64,000 nucleotides of DNA, from assembly GCF_007754155.1 (NCBI RefSeq), contig NZ_CP037423.1:6878938-6942937 (forward strand), written 5' to 3'. Positions 45,137 through 54,086 of the stretch are shown here, piece by piece (positions within the stretch are counted from its first letter, which is position 1; each line of letters begins with the position of its first letter). Position numbers and translations under genes: made by a program. The notes below the pieces were generated by a model. It saw only the letters and a program-made list of their open reading frames with translations. It searched no databases and was not told where the DNA came from. This stretch comes from Stieleria neptunia (GTDB lineage: Bacteria > Planctomycetota > Planctomycetia > Pirellulales > Pirellulaceae).

Positions 45137-46042
45137 TTAAACGCCGAAACGTTCGCGTGGATCGGTCAATCCGTCGGCAAGCCGCCGCAGGGCTTCGGTT
45201 TCGATCTGTCGGACGCGTTCGCGGGTCAGGCCGAGTTCGGCGCCGATTTCTTTGAGCGTCTTCGGCTCGCTGCCGTCCAGGCCGAAGCGTAGTTTCAACA
45301 CCATCGCTTCGCGTTCTTCCAAATCGCCCAGCAGTTCCATGGCGTGACGCAAGATGTCGTGATCGAGCATCATCTCGTCGGGAGCTTTTAAACGCTCGTC
45401 CATGACCATCTCACCGAGCGACCATCCCGATTCGCTCTGGTCGCTTTGCGGCGTGCTGTTGCTGATTCGGATCGCTTTGCGAATGATCGGCAGCTTCTTC
45501 TTGGGCAATCCCAACACCCGTGCGACTTCTTCGTTGGTCGGGGTGCGGCCGAGCTCTTCGCTCAACCGGGCGGTCGCACGACGCCACTTGCTGAGCAATT
45601 CGACCATGTAGGCCGGGATTCGGATCGTTTTGGCGCTGTTGATCAACGCCCGTTTGATCGACTGTTTGATCCAGTAACTGGCGTAGGTGCTGAACCGGGT
45701 CCCGACGGTGGGATCAAAACCTTCGACGGCCCGCAACAGCCCCAGGTTTCCTTCTTCGATCAGGTCCTGCAGGCTGAGGCCTTTGCCGGTGTAGCCGCGG
45801 GAGATGTTGACGACCAGACGCAAATTGGCGCGGACCATCCGATCGCGTGCTTCGACATCGCCTTGTTCGATCTGGGCGGCCAGTTCCAGCTCTTCTTTGG
45901 CGGTCAACAATGCCGTCTCGTTGATCTCACGCAGATAGGTCTCCAGCGGTGACTGCGCCGCATCGGTCCTGCGACTCACCTTGCGAGTTTTCTTGACATC
46001 AGCGAGATCCGGATCAACTGAGGGGGCGACGAATTCAGACAT
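45137..46042 (-). CDS. Sigma-70 family RNA polymerase sigma factor (RpoD/RpoS-like, group 1/2)
   Basis: A 301-residue sigma factor starting at ATG 46042; the open frame extends upstream with no conservation. It has region 1.2 (SPLETYLREINETALLTAKEE), region 2 (GNLGLLRAVEGFDPTVGTRF, then FSTYASYWIKQSIKRAL), region 3 (IRIPAYMVELLSKWRRA) and the region 4 helix-turn-helix (TLKEIGAELGLTRERVRQIE). Region 1.1 is absent, so it is more like a group 2 factor than the primary RpoD. It directs transcription of a subset of promoters. Divergent from the fuconolactonase-like gene. Confidence 0.93.
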   Translation of the reverse strand: MSEFVAPSVDPDLADVKKTRKVSRRTDAAQSPLETYLREINETALLTAKEELELAAQIEQGDVEARDRMVRANLRLVVNISRGYTGKGLSLQDLIEEGNLGLLRAVEGFDPTVGTRFSTYASYWIKQSIKRALINSAKTIRIPAYMVELLSKWRRATARLSEELGRTPTNEEVARVLGLPKKKLPIIRKAIRISNSTPQSDQSESGWSLGEMVMDERLKAPDEMMLDHDILRHAMELLGDLEEREAMVLKLRFGLDGSEPKTLKEIGAELGLTRERVRQIETEALRRLADGLTDPRERFGV

Positions 46043-46389
46043 GAGAATTTTTGGTAGGTTGAATCGGTGCGACCACCGCCACCGCGGACGTGCGCCGGTG
46101 GTCACCGCTGACGGGCGACTGCCGGAGAGAGGTACGTGAGCAGCTGGCAGCCGGCATTCGGGGATGCCGTAAGGACAGCATCGGATCCCAGGTCGGCGAA
46201 ACTGCAATTCCAGTGAATCGGTCACGGGTTTGCCAGCGTTGGCGATTGTTCCGGTCCTTCCGATTGTTCACAAAACGCGGCTGGGAAGCCCGAGCGGCGC
46301 GAAGGTGGCTTGTCGTCGGTCAACCAATGCCGTTTACTTTGTCGGTCCCCGGAACCGAAACTGACTCCCCGCACGGTTGTTTTCCCGAC
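46043..46389. promoter_or_regulatory. 347-base divergent promoter region
   Basis: Separates the sigma-factor start and the fuconolactonase-like start. No gene or repeat family was recognised. A small inverted repeat GCGGACGTGCGCCGGTGG lies near 46082. I cannot define promoter boxes with confidence. Confidence 0.4.
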
Positions 46390-47223
46390 ATGTTGATCGA
46401 CTCCCACCATCACCTTTGGAAATACTCCGCCGAGCAGTATCCGTGGATCAGTGACAAGATGTCGGTGCTGCGAAATGATTTTTGGTCCGACGACTTGAAC
46501 AGGCTGTCCGACGAACACGGGGTCGAAGGTTTCGTCACCGTCCAGGCCAGGCAATCGTTGGAAGAAACCGAGACGTTGCTCTCGCTTGCCGATTCACAAC
46601 CATTGATCAAAGGCGTGGTCGGCTGGGTCGATTTTGCGTCCGATCAAATCAGCGACCAACTGGATCGATTCGCCGACAACGACAAACTGAAGGGGTTGCG
46701 GCACGTCGTTCAGGATGAACCGGACGATCGATTCATTCTGGGCGCGGACTTTAATTCGGGCATCCGCAAACTGGCCGGACGCGGGCTGGTCTACGACGTC
46801 TTGATCTTCGCACGGCAATTGGAAAGCTCCATCGAGTTCGTGCGGTCACACGCCGACATCCCGATGGTGCTCGATCACATCGCCAAACCGACGATCCGGG
46901 ACGGCGAGCTCGATCGTCAGTGGGCATCACAAATCCGCCAGATCGCTGCCTTGCCGAATCTTTCCTGCAAATTTTCCGGCGTGGTCACGGAAGTCCGCGA
47001 CACCTGCTGGGACGTTGAAACGATTCGGCCCTATTGGGAAGTCGTCCTCGACGCGTTTGGCCCCGATCGATTGATGTATGGAAGCGATTGGCCCGTCTGC
47101 CTGTTGAAATCAACCTACGAACGATGGCTGGAGGCGGTCCGGTCCTTGACCGGCGAACTGTCCAGCGACGAACAAAAACAGTTTTTTGGCGGTACCGCCA
47201 AACGCATTTATCACTTGGAGTAA
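46390..47223 (+). CDS. Amidohydrolase 2 family hydrolase, L-fuconolactonase-like
   Basis: A 277-residue TIM-barrel hydrolase with ATG 46390. It opens MLIDSHHHLWKYSAEQYPWI, the HxH plus LW-x-Y-P-W pattern of sugar lactonases, and has GLRHVVQDEPDDRFI, MVLDHIAKPTI and RLMYGSDWPVCLL (terminal metal/catalytic Asp). This is the L-fuconolactonase/rhamnonolactonase group of cog3618-type enzymes that open a lactone to the sugar acid. The next gene, a zinc dehydrogenase, starts 8 bases after its stop, consistent with a fucose-type oxidation pathway. Substrate is inferred. Confidence 0.9.
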   Translation: MLIDSHHHLWKYSAEQYPWISDKMSVLRNDFWSDDLNRLSDEHGVEGFVTVQARQSLEETETLLSLADSQPLIKGVVGWVDFASDQISDQLDRFADNDKLKGLRHVVQDEPDDRFILGADFNSGIRKLAGRGLVYDVLIFARQLESSIEFVRSHADIPMVLDHIAKPTIRDGELDRQWASQIRQIAALPNLSCKFSGVVTEVRDTCWDVETIRPYWEVVLDAFGPDRLMYGSDWPVCLLKSTYERWLEAVRSLTGELSSDEQKQFFGGTAKRIYHLE

Positions 47224-47231
47224 ATTCGAAC

Positions 47232-48260
47232 ATGCGCGCGATACAAATCAGTGAAGTCCAAACGCTAAAGCCGATCGAAATCGACCCGCCGGCCGCCCCC
47301 GGGCCCGGACAAGCCCTGGTGCGAACGCACCGGATGGGCGTTTGTGGAACCGACATCAGTTGCTACCTGGGGAAGTTTCCGTTTTTTGATTTCCCCCGCA
47401 TCCCCGGCCACGAGTTGGGCGTGGAGGTCGTTTCGGTCGGTGAAGGCGTGACGAATGTTGTCGCCGGGGACCGTTGCAGTGTGGAGCCCTACATGAACTG
47501 TGGGACGTGTTACCCCTGTCGCCGCGGCGCGACGAACTGTTGTCAAAACCTGAAAGTCATCGGGGTGATGATGGACGGCGGGCTGTGCGAATCCTTTTTG
47601 GTTCGCGCCGACAAACTGCACCCGTCCAAGAAACTCACGTTCGACCAACTCGCGCTCGTGGAGACACTGGCGATCGGTTGTCACGCCAATGACCGTGCCA
47701 ATCCACAACCGGCCGATCATGCGATGATCATCGGGATGGGGCCGATCGGATTGGCGACGTTGGAGTTTGCAAAATTCACCGGCGCGAAAATCAGCGTGAT
47801 GGACATGAATCCCGATCGGCTGGAGTTCGTCCGACAGAATTACGGGGTCGAAAACACCATCGAGTTCAAAGGGGATGGCAGCGAATTGGAGCGGATGCGT
47901 GAGCTGACCGGCGGCGATCTGTATCAATCGATCGTCGACGCGACGGGAAACCGCCATTCGATGGGCGGCGCGCTGAATTATTTGGCCAGCACCGGATCGT
48001 TGGTCTACGTCGGCATCACGACCGACGAAATCACGTTTCGACACCCGACCATGCACAAGCCGGAAGCTTCAATCCTGGCATCACGAAACGCGCTGCCGGG
48101 CGATTTCACCCGGATCATTCAATTGATCGAAATGGGGATGATCAACACCGATGCTTGGATCACCCACCGAACCGACATGGACCGCGTCCTGTCGGATTTT
48201 GAATCCTACACGAAGCCGGAAACCGGGGTCATCAAGGCGGTGATTTCCGTTTGCGATTGA
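47232..48260 (+). CDS. Zinc-dependent alcohol dehydrogenase (MDR family)
   Basis: A 342-residue medium-chain dehydrogenase with ATG 47232; the upstream extension of the frame lies inside the previous gene. It has the catalytic-zinc segment MGVCGTDISCYLGKFPFFDF, GHE in PRIPGHELGVEV, the structural-zinc loop NCGTCYPCRRGATNC, and the Rossmann motif IIGMGPIGLATLEFAK. In context it may oxidise a sugar (for example fucose to the lactone used by the neighbour). The pair is co-transcribed. The exact substrate is not determined. Confidence 0.92.
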   Translation: MRAIQISEVQTLKPIEIDPPAAPGPGQALVRTHRMGVCGTDISCYLGKFPFFDFPRIPGHELGVEVVSVGEGVTNVVAGDRCSVEPYMNCGTCYPCRRGATNCCQNLKVIGVMMDGGLCESFLVRADKLHPSKKLTFDQLALVETLAIGCHANDRANPQPADHAMIIGMGPIGLATLEFAKFTGAKISVMDMNPDRLEFVRQNYGVENTIEFKGDGSELERMRELTGGDLYQSIVDATGNRHSMGGALNYLASTGSLVYVGITTDEITFRHPTMHKPEASILASRNALPGDFTRIIQLIEMGMINTDAWITHRTDMDRVLSDFESYTKPETGVIKAVISVCD

Positions 48261-51002
48261 TCACAGATCCAATCCGGCCACCCAGCGGGCCCAATCGGGT
48301 TCGTCCAGGGGATCCAACAGCGGTTCGGGAATGATGGGCAGGCGCTTGCTTTCGGGCGTGCCCGGCGTCTGGGCTCGGACGGTCAGCAATCCATCGACGT
48401 TCAATTCGAAACCGATCGATCGTGTTCGTTTGAGTTGATTGTTGGAATCCTTGTCGACCTGAAATTCGTAGCGTCCCAGCGAGTGCCATTTGTCGCCTTG
48501 GACGCCGGAGGATTCGACGACCGACAGGGTCATGGAGAAGCGATTTTTGGCGATCGTCAACTTTCGGTTGGTGCGTGCCGGCAATTTTTCGCCCCGCGGG
48601 ATGATCGGCAAGATCCGCCGCCGCCCGCGACTGTCTTCGATCACGATTCCGATCGTTTGACTGGAAACGCATCGCGGCGGCAACAGCAGATCGCTGCGTT
48701 GCGGCAGTTCGGCGGCCAGACAGGCGGCCGCACCGCGGGCGATGTCACTGTGATCGACGACACGGACGTCCAGATCGGGCGAGAGTTTCTTGAACAAACG
48801 GGTCTGCAATTCATCGATCCGCAACAGCGGCCCGTGGATCACGGCTGAATCAATTTTCTTGGGATGCACTCCCGCTTGCTGACAAACCGCGTGCATGTCG
48901 CGGCGGATGCCGTGGATCAGATCGGCACATCGTTCCAGCCACGTTTTTCGCGATACCGTGATCGAATGGGCGCGCTCGTCTTTTTCAATGCTGATGGTCA
49001 CCTCCGACAGCATGAGCAACGAGTTCATTGCGTGCTCGCAAGCCATCTGCAACCGCGACGCCTGGATCGTGTTTTCGGTCGGGTCGAAACCATGGCGCTT
49101 TCGAAACCCCTCGGCGGCGAGCGTGACCAATCGGTGTTGCCAGCTCAACATGCTGGTATGCCAATGGCCGGCGTTGGCCAGTTGTTTCAACTGCATGCCG
49201 TCGCGTTGCACCAAGGCGACCTCGGTGGCTTGCCCCGACAATCCGATGAACAGCATCGTTTCAGCCGAATTGATGTCGATCGGCTTATTCTCGCTGGACA
49301 CCACGCCATCGATATCCAACAACAGCGACTGGATGGCTGCGACGTTTCGGTCGACCAGACGAACGGATTCGAGCCCCGCGATACGACAGGCTTGCTTGAT
49401 GCTGCGTCGATGAAATTGGTCGTAACACGCCGGGACCACCATCGACGTCAACTTGGGCATGGCGCGTCCCGGCCAGGCGTTGGAGACGATTCGTCGGATC
49501 GCCAACGCCAACAGCACTTCCGGCGGACAATGGCTTCCGGCAATCTCGCGGCGGACCACGTCTTTGCCGATGTACATCGGCAGACAGTGCACGACGTTCT
49601 TCGGCGCGACCCGGCGCATCTGGTTGGCGTCCATGTCAAACAACAGTCGCCCCTGATCGTTGGCGATCACCATCCGGAACAAAGGCTGGTCCTCGGCGCC
49701 GGCGACCAAGTTGTGGATGCCGACCCCTTGCACAGATTCCGCCGCCGCGGCGTAGGACATCCCCATGTCGATTCCGAACACGGGTTGATTGGCGATCGCC
49801 GTGGAGCCGCCGGACATCGTGGAATCGTTGACGCTGGATTGTCGATTGACGAATTCCGCCAACCAGGCGGGACTATGCGATTCCTCGGCATAGGCTCCCA
49901 GATCTTCCACGACTTCGTCCAATGACGCGTAGCGTTCACTGAGCCGTTTGGCCATCATCCGACGCAGCAGATTGGACAGCCCCAGGTCGACGTCGCTGCG
50001 GAGTTGCATCAGATCGGGGATCTCGCCGTGACGATGGCCATAGACCTGGTCCAGGTATTCCCCCTGAAACGGCGGCTTGGCGGTCAACAGAAAGAACAGC
50101 ACCGCCCCCAAGGAATAAATGTCACTCCTGGGGTCCGCGTCGTCGGGCGATTCGAGCTGTTCGGGAGACATGTAGGCCAACGTCCCGATCAGCCGTCCCT
50201 TGCGTTTGTGATGGGAATCGGGGTCTTGCACGCGGCCCAATTCACGGCCGTCTTCGGACCACAGGACGTTGCTGATTTGAGCCAGCCCCAAATCCAAGAC
50301 CTTGATCGTCCCGTCGACGGCGCGGATCAGGTTGCCGGGTTTGACATCGCGATGCACGATGCCGGCGCGATGCGCGTGCAACAGCCCCAGAGCGGCTTGT
50401 CGCACGATCGCGGCGGCCATTCCGGGTGACAGCGGACCGTTTTTGGAAACCAGTTTCGTCAACGTCAAACCGTCGACATACTCCATCACCAAATAGTGGA
50501 TCCCGCCAAATTCGCCGGCGTCAAAGGCGGTGACAATGTTCGGGTGCATGACGCGGGACGCGGCACGGACTTCGTCATAAAACCGCTCCACCGACGCCTC
50601 GTCCGAGATCCGATCGCTCCGCAACACCTTGAGCGCGACCTTGCGCTGCATCCGCACATGTTCGGCGGAAAACACCTGCCCCATGCCGCCCGAACCGATC
50701 AGCCCCGTGATGCGATACTCGCCGATCTGCTTGGGGACGGTGGCTTCGGAGCTCGCCGAGCGTTTTCCCGGCATGCTGACGGCGGCGGCCTGCACCGCTT
50801 CGATGGGCTGATCGGAGGCCACGCTGAGTTCGATTTCCGGCTCGGAAAGGTCGCCGAGTTCGCAGGTCGCGGGATCGGCGGCGACCGCTTCGCTATACGT
50901 CGGCGCACTGCCAAGTTCCGTCGAATCGACGAGGCGGCCTTCGAACTCGCTGGAAAGCGAATCGGGCGTCAAATCATCGCTATCTGGGATGGGGCGGGAC
51001 AA
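48261..51002 (-). CDS. Ser/Thr protein kinase fused to an Hsp70-like domain
   Basis: About 913 residues if started at TTG 51002; an ATG at 51203 is possible but would lie almost on the divergent hemC start, and ATG 50777 would cut the acidic N-terminal region. Kinase domain, residues about 93-365: LIGSGGMGQVFSAEH, VALKVLR, GIVHRDVKPGNLI, KVLDLGLAQ (DLG in place of DFG) and GTLAYMSPEQL. After a short linker comes an Hsp70-like region: PVFGIDMGMSYAAAA, KNVVHCLPMYIGKDVVRRE, LTSMVVPACYDQFHRRS, then CRIAGLESVRLVDRNVAAI and a later beta-sandwich-like C-terminus. No transmembrane helix. It suggests a kinase that senses misfolded or peptide clients. Target unknown. Confidence 0.9.
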   Translation of the reverse strand: MSRPIPDSDDLTPDSLSSEFEGRLVDSTELGSAPTYSEAVAADPATCELGDLSEPEIELSVASDQPIEAVQAAAVSMPGKRSASSEATVPKQIGEYRITGLIGSGGMGQVFSAEHVRMQRKVALKVLRSDRISDEASVERFYDEVRAASRVMHPNIVTAFDAGEFGGIHYLVMEYVDGLTLTKLVSKNGPLSPGMAAAIVRQAALGLLHAHRAGIVHRDVKPGNLIRAVDGTIKVLDLGLAQISNVLWSEDGRELGRVQDPDSHHKRKGRLIGTLAYMSPEQLESPDDADPRSDIYSLGAVLFFLLTAKPPFQGEYLDQVYGHRHGEIPDLMQLRSDVDLGLSNLLRRMMAKRLSERYASLDEVVEDLGAYAEESHSPAWLAEFVNRQSSVNDSTMSGGSTAIANQPVFGIDMGMSYAAAAESVQGVGIHNLVAGAEDQPLFRMVIANDQGRLLFDMDANQMRRVAPKNVVHCLPMYIGKDVVRREIAGSHCPPEVLLALAIRRIVSNAWPGRAMPKLTSMVVPACYDQFHRRSIKQACRIAGLESVRLVDRNVAAIQSLLLDIDGVVSSENKPIDINSAETMLFIGLSGQATEVALVQRDGMQLKQLANAGHWHTSMLSWQHRLVTLAAEGFRKRHGFDPTENTIQASRLQMACEHAMNSLLMLSEVTISIEKDERAHSITVSRKTWLERCADLIHGIRRDMHAVCQQAGVHPKKIDSAVIHGPLLRIDELQTRLFKKLSPDLDVRVVDHSDIARGAAACLAAELPQRSDLLLPPRCVSSQTIGIVIEDSRGRRRILPIIPRGEKLPARTNRKLTIAKNRFSMTLSVVESSGVQGDKWHSLGRYEFQVDKDSNNQLKRTRSIGFELNVDGLLTVRAQTPGTPESKRLPIIPEPLLDPLDEPDWARWVAGLDL

Positions 51003-51207
51003 ATTGTTGGTCGTCGCAGGAGGGACGGGGGTCAGGTGATGGTCGAGTGAGATCCGTCCACCCGATCGCCCCCTTTCCAATATATCGAAATACCGGTGGA
51101 GTTGTCGGAGTTGGATCAGGCACGTTACTCTAAGACGTCGGAATACGAAGTCGGCGGGTTGTCGGCCGACTCGTCCGTTAGCCTTCACACGAACTCGGCC
51201 CATTATC

Positions 51208-52233
51208 TTGCCAGCACCGGATCAATCGTCAATATCCAACCGCGAGCCCTGCGATCAACCGGCGGGCGCGTCGGATCCCCGCGTCCTTCGGATTGCAACC
51301 CGAGAAAGCCCACTGGCCCTTTGGCAGGCACAGCACGTCGCCCAACTGCTGGCCACGCATACCGTTGCGCCGCGGATCGTGCCGATGGTCAGCAGCGGCG
51401 ATGTCGACATGCGGCCGATCGACGGCAAACGCTCCGTCGGCGTCTTCACCAAACGGATCCAGCAGGCCCTGCTGGACGACGAGGGGGACGTGGCGGTGCA
51501 TTCGATGAAGGATCTGCCGACCGAAGCCCACCCGAGCCTTCGCATGGTCGCCTCGCCGGCGCGAGAAACGGTGGCCGACTGCCTGGTCTCGCCGAAGGGG
51601 GTGGAACTAGACGCGTTGCCCAAAGCCGCCCGGATCGGCACCGGCAGCCGCCGCCGCGCGGCACAATTGCTGAAGCTCCGTCCCGACCTGGACGTGCAAC
51701 CGATTCGGGGCAACGTCCAGACACGGCTGCAAAAAATGCACGACGGCGACTACGACGCGATCGTTCTCGCCGCGGCAGGCATCGAGCGGTTGGAGATGCA
51801 TGATTTGCCCCGCGCGGTGCTGCCGCTGGATTGCATGTTGCCCGCTCCCGGACAAGGCGCCTTGGCGATCGAAGTCCGTGGCGACGATAGCGATGCCGTC
51901 GCGGTGGTCTCGCAGATCAATGTTCCCCGTTCGGCCGCTTGCACGCTGGCCGAACGGACGTTGCTGTCGCAGCTTCACGGCGGCTGTTTAGCCCCCATCG
52001 CCGCGTTGGGAACGGTTTCCGAAGTCGCCGCGGACGGGCAAACCGTGTCGGTCCTGCATTTGGTCGCCCGCGTGTTGTCGCTCGATGGCAAGGTCTGCTT
52101 GGAATCCGAAGCCGACACGCCCCTGGATTTGGCATCTGACGATTGGCAAACCACGGCCATCGCGTTGGGGCGGCAGGTCGCCGAGATGCTGATCGACCGG
52201 GGAGCCAGACCGCTGATCGAAGCCGGCCGGTGA
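51208..52233 (+). CDS. hemC: Hydroxymethylbilane synthase (porphobilinogen deaminase)
   Basis: A 341-residue HemC beginning at TTG 51208, the only start near the conserved LRIATRESPLALWQAQHVA. It shows GDVAVHSMKDLP, ARIGTGSRRRAAQLL, RGNVQTRLQKM, LPAPGQGALAIE, and the cofactor Cys260 in LLSQLHGGCLAP. It joins four porphobilinogen units into hydroxymethylbilane for heme and related tetrapyrroles. It is divergent from the kinase-Hsp70 gene. Length slightly above the E. coli enzyme because of the N-terminus. Confidence 0.96.
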   Translation: MPAPDQSSISNREPCDQPAGASDPRVLRIATRESPLALWQAQHVAQLLATHTVAPRIVPMVSSGDVDMRPIDGKRSVGVFTKRIQQALLDDEGDVAVHSMKDLPTEAHPSLRMVASPARETVADCLVSPKGVELDALPKAARIGTGSRRRAAQLLKLRPDLDVQPIRGNVQTRLQKMHDGDYDAIVLAAAGIERLEMHDLPRAVLPLDCMLPAPGQGALAIEVRGDDSDAVAVVSQINVPRSAACTLAERTLLSQLHGGCLAPIAALGTVSEVAADGQTVSVLHLVARVLSLDGKVCLESEADTPLDLASDDWQTTAIALGRQVAEMLIDRGARPLIEAGR

Positions 52234-52288
52234 GCCATGGTCGGAACGTCGATTCTTTTGCTGCAGGATTTTGCAACCCATTTAGATT

Positions 52289-52343
52289 CTCTCCCTCTGG
52301 GAGAGACGGCGTTTGCGCAGCAAGCAAACGCCAGAGAGGGCCG
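52289..52343. repeat. Repeat family F, short copy
   Basis: CTCTCCCTCTGGGAGAG followed by GGCGTTTGCG and CAAACGCC, ending CCAGAGAGGG. It resembles the spacer palindrome at 16563-16839 and may fold soon after the hemC stop. Confidence 0.6.
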
Positions 52344-52462
52344 GCGCTGCGAACGTCTTAGCGCCTTCCGCGACGATCAAATCCGCCACTTATACAATTG
52401 ACGTTTCTAACCGTTTGCGCAAGCCCCATGCCACCGCCTTTGACACCAACCGGGGCGTTGTT

Positions 52463-52667
52463 TGTTAGCGGCAGGGCGCGAGCCCTCCGGTCTTGCAGCT
52501 GTTTGCGATCTGCCACCGGACGGCTCGCGGGCTGTCGATTTTGTGAGCCGCGACACCTAAGCGGCCGGGCATTCCGACGCTGTCCGGGGCCTTACGGCCA
52601 GCGGCTCACCATTGACTCAGCAAATCCCGACAAAAACGACAGCCCGCTCGCGCCGTTCCGCCAACAC
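52463..52667. repeat. Family B repeat interrupted by a family D repeat (nested insertion)
   Basis: The B left end TGTTAGCGGCAGGGCGCGAG and B right end CGCGCCGTTCCGCCAACA are separated by a D element running from GCTGTCGATTTTGTGAGCCG (52531) to ACGACAGC (52643). GCTCGCG flanks the D element on both sides, like a target duplication. D ends GCTGTCG and CGACAGC are inverted. Confidence 0.85.
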
Positions 52668-52817
52668 TTTCGATATTTCGTTAGCCCTGGCCGCAGGCAA
52701 CACAGTACGCGTCGATGATTCGTGATGCAGCGCGCCGCGAGACGCTAAAATCGGTCGACAAAACGTTGCATCCGTTCCACATCCCCCCTCGTCCCCCACA
52801 TCCCAAGGTACACACCG

Positions 52818-53795
52818 GTGCTGACACGTCCCACGCCATCCGACCGCGTCTCCAATCCATCCAGTCGCCGTCAATTCATCGCCGTCGCCGGCGCGACTTG
52901 CGTCGCCGCCTGTGCGTCATCCGGCGATGGCCTTGCCCCGGCCACCGTCGCGGCTGCGGAACCGTTTGCCCGCAGCGGTGGCGCACGCTTTCGCGTCGGG
53001 TTGGCCGCCTATTCGCTACGCAGCTACTTTTCGCTCATGAAGGGCAAGCGAAAGGAACCCGCCGACGGGGGCAAGGCGATCGACATGGTGGGCTTCCTGG
53101 ATTACTGCGTCGCGCAAGGTTTGGAAGCGGCTGAATTGACGAGTTACTTTTTCCCGCCGGATGCCGACGACGCGTATTTTTTGGAGCTGAAACGCCAGGC
53201 GTTCCTGCGTGGCGTGACCATTTCCGGCACCGCCATCGGCAACAACTTCACCCAAGGCGCGGGCGACAAAATGGAGCGGGAGATTGAAACGGCGATCGAG
53301 TGGATCGACAAAGCCGCCGTGATGGGGGCTCCGCACATCCGGTTCTTCGCTGGCAAAGGGAAGGAATTGGATGATCATCCCGAACGCATGAACGAGGCGG
53401 TTGCCGCGATGAAACGCTGCGCCATGCGGGCGGGCGAGCAGGGTGTCTTCTTGGGCATCGAAAACCACGGCAATCTCCGGCCCGACCAGCTGCTGCCGAT
53501 CATCCATGCCGTCGACCATCCTTGGGTCGGCATCAACTTGGACACGGGCAATTTCTACAGCGACGATCCCTATGGCGATTTGGAGAAATGCGTGCCCTTC
53601 GCCGTCAACGTTCAAGTCAAAGTCAACATGAAGAAACCCGATGGCACGGAGTATCCGGCCGACATGGATCGGATCGCCGGGATCCTGCGCGACAGCGGCT
53701 ATCAGGGGTTTGTGGTCTTGGAATACGAAGACGAAAACCCCTACGCCCACATTCCAGCGGCCCTGGATCGGATGCGCAACGCACTCGGCGTCTGA
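52818..53795 (+). CDS. Tat-exported sugar-phosphate isomerase/epimerase-like TIM-barrel protein
   Basis: A 325-residue protein starting at GTG 52818 with AAGG upstream. It begins with a twin-arginine leader (SSRRQFIAVAGATCVAACAS), then a xylose-isomerase-like TIM barrel: GLEAAELTSYFFPPD, VTISGTAIGNNFTQG, HIRFFAGKG, LGIENHGNLRPD, VGINLDTGNFYSDDP, and a C-terminal VVLEYEDENPY. The Glu and Asp/His metal-site residues of the family are present (IENHGN, LDTGNF, LEYEDE). Function as a secreted isomerase or a lyase is unproven; these proteins are common in planctomycete sugar gene sets. Confidence 0.88.
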   Translation: MLTRPTPSDRVSNPSSRRQFIAVAGATCVAACASSGDGLAPATVAAAEPFARSGGARFRVGLAAYSLRSYFSLMKGKRKEPADGGKAIDMVGFLDYCVAQGLEAAELTSYFFPPDADDAYFLELKRQAFLRGVTISGTAIGNNFTQGAGDKMEREIETAIEWIDKAAVMGAPHIRFFAGKGKELDDHPERMNEAVAAMKRCAMRAGEQGVFLGIENHGNLRPDQLLPIIHAVDHPWVGINLDTGNFYSDDPYGDLEKCVPFAVNVQVKVNMKKPDGTEYPADMDRIAGILRDSGYQGFVVLEYEDENPYAHIPAALDRMRNALGV

Positions 53796-54086
53796 CAACA
53801 ACCGCTAGCGTTTCATCCGAGCGGAAAAGGGGTCAGGTACCAAAAACCAAATGGCCCGAAGGGTGCTTCGCATTTTTGGTACCTGACCCCTTTTCCGCGG
53901 CGCCCTGCGTTTCAACGATGCCAACAACCGCTAGGACCGTTGCGTCCGGAACAACCGGACGCGTTTCCGGGACCGGAAAGGTCAAAACGGCACTTTTCCT
54001 GAAGCTTTTGTGTGGAACCCGCCGGAATCGGACTACTGTCTAGGTGTGCGAGGGACGCGACACGCAGCAAGCACAACAACGAGATA
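53796..54086. other. 291-base convergent intergenic region
   Basis: Contains a perfect family C hairpin (53821-53898) and unremarkable sequence to the peptidase stop. No gene was found. Confidence 0.6.
53821..53898. repeat. Perfect inverted repeat, family C
   Basis: The 21-base arms GCGGAAAAGGGGTCAGGTAC(C) and (G)GTACCTGACCCCTTTTCCGC match exactly around a 36-base middle containing CAAATGGCCCGAAGGGTGCT. A near-identical copy lies at 59299-59376. It could terminate the isomerase gene. Confidence 0.9.

Larger units (their letters stand above)
52234..52817. other. 584-base intergenic region filled with palindromic repeats
   Basis: Between hemC and the Tat-exported isomerase. It contains a family F palindrome (52289-52343) and a family B repeat interrupted by a family D repeat (52463-52667). 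The remaining bases show no protein-like frame. Confidence 0.75.

Noticed and set aside
48261..51203. Longer kinase start at ATG 51203
   Set aside because: It would leave only 4 bases to the divergent hemC start, and the extra N-terminal residues are not protein-like. A TTG at 51002 is preferred, without certainty.
52463..52667. Possible insertion sequence with transposase
   Set aside because: The element is about 110 bases with no open frame, so it can only be a non-autonomous repeat.
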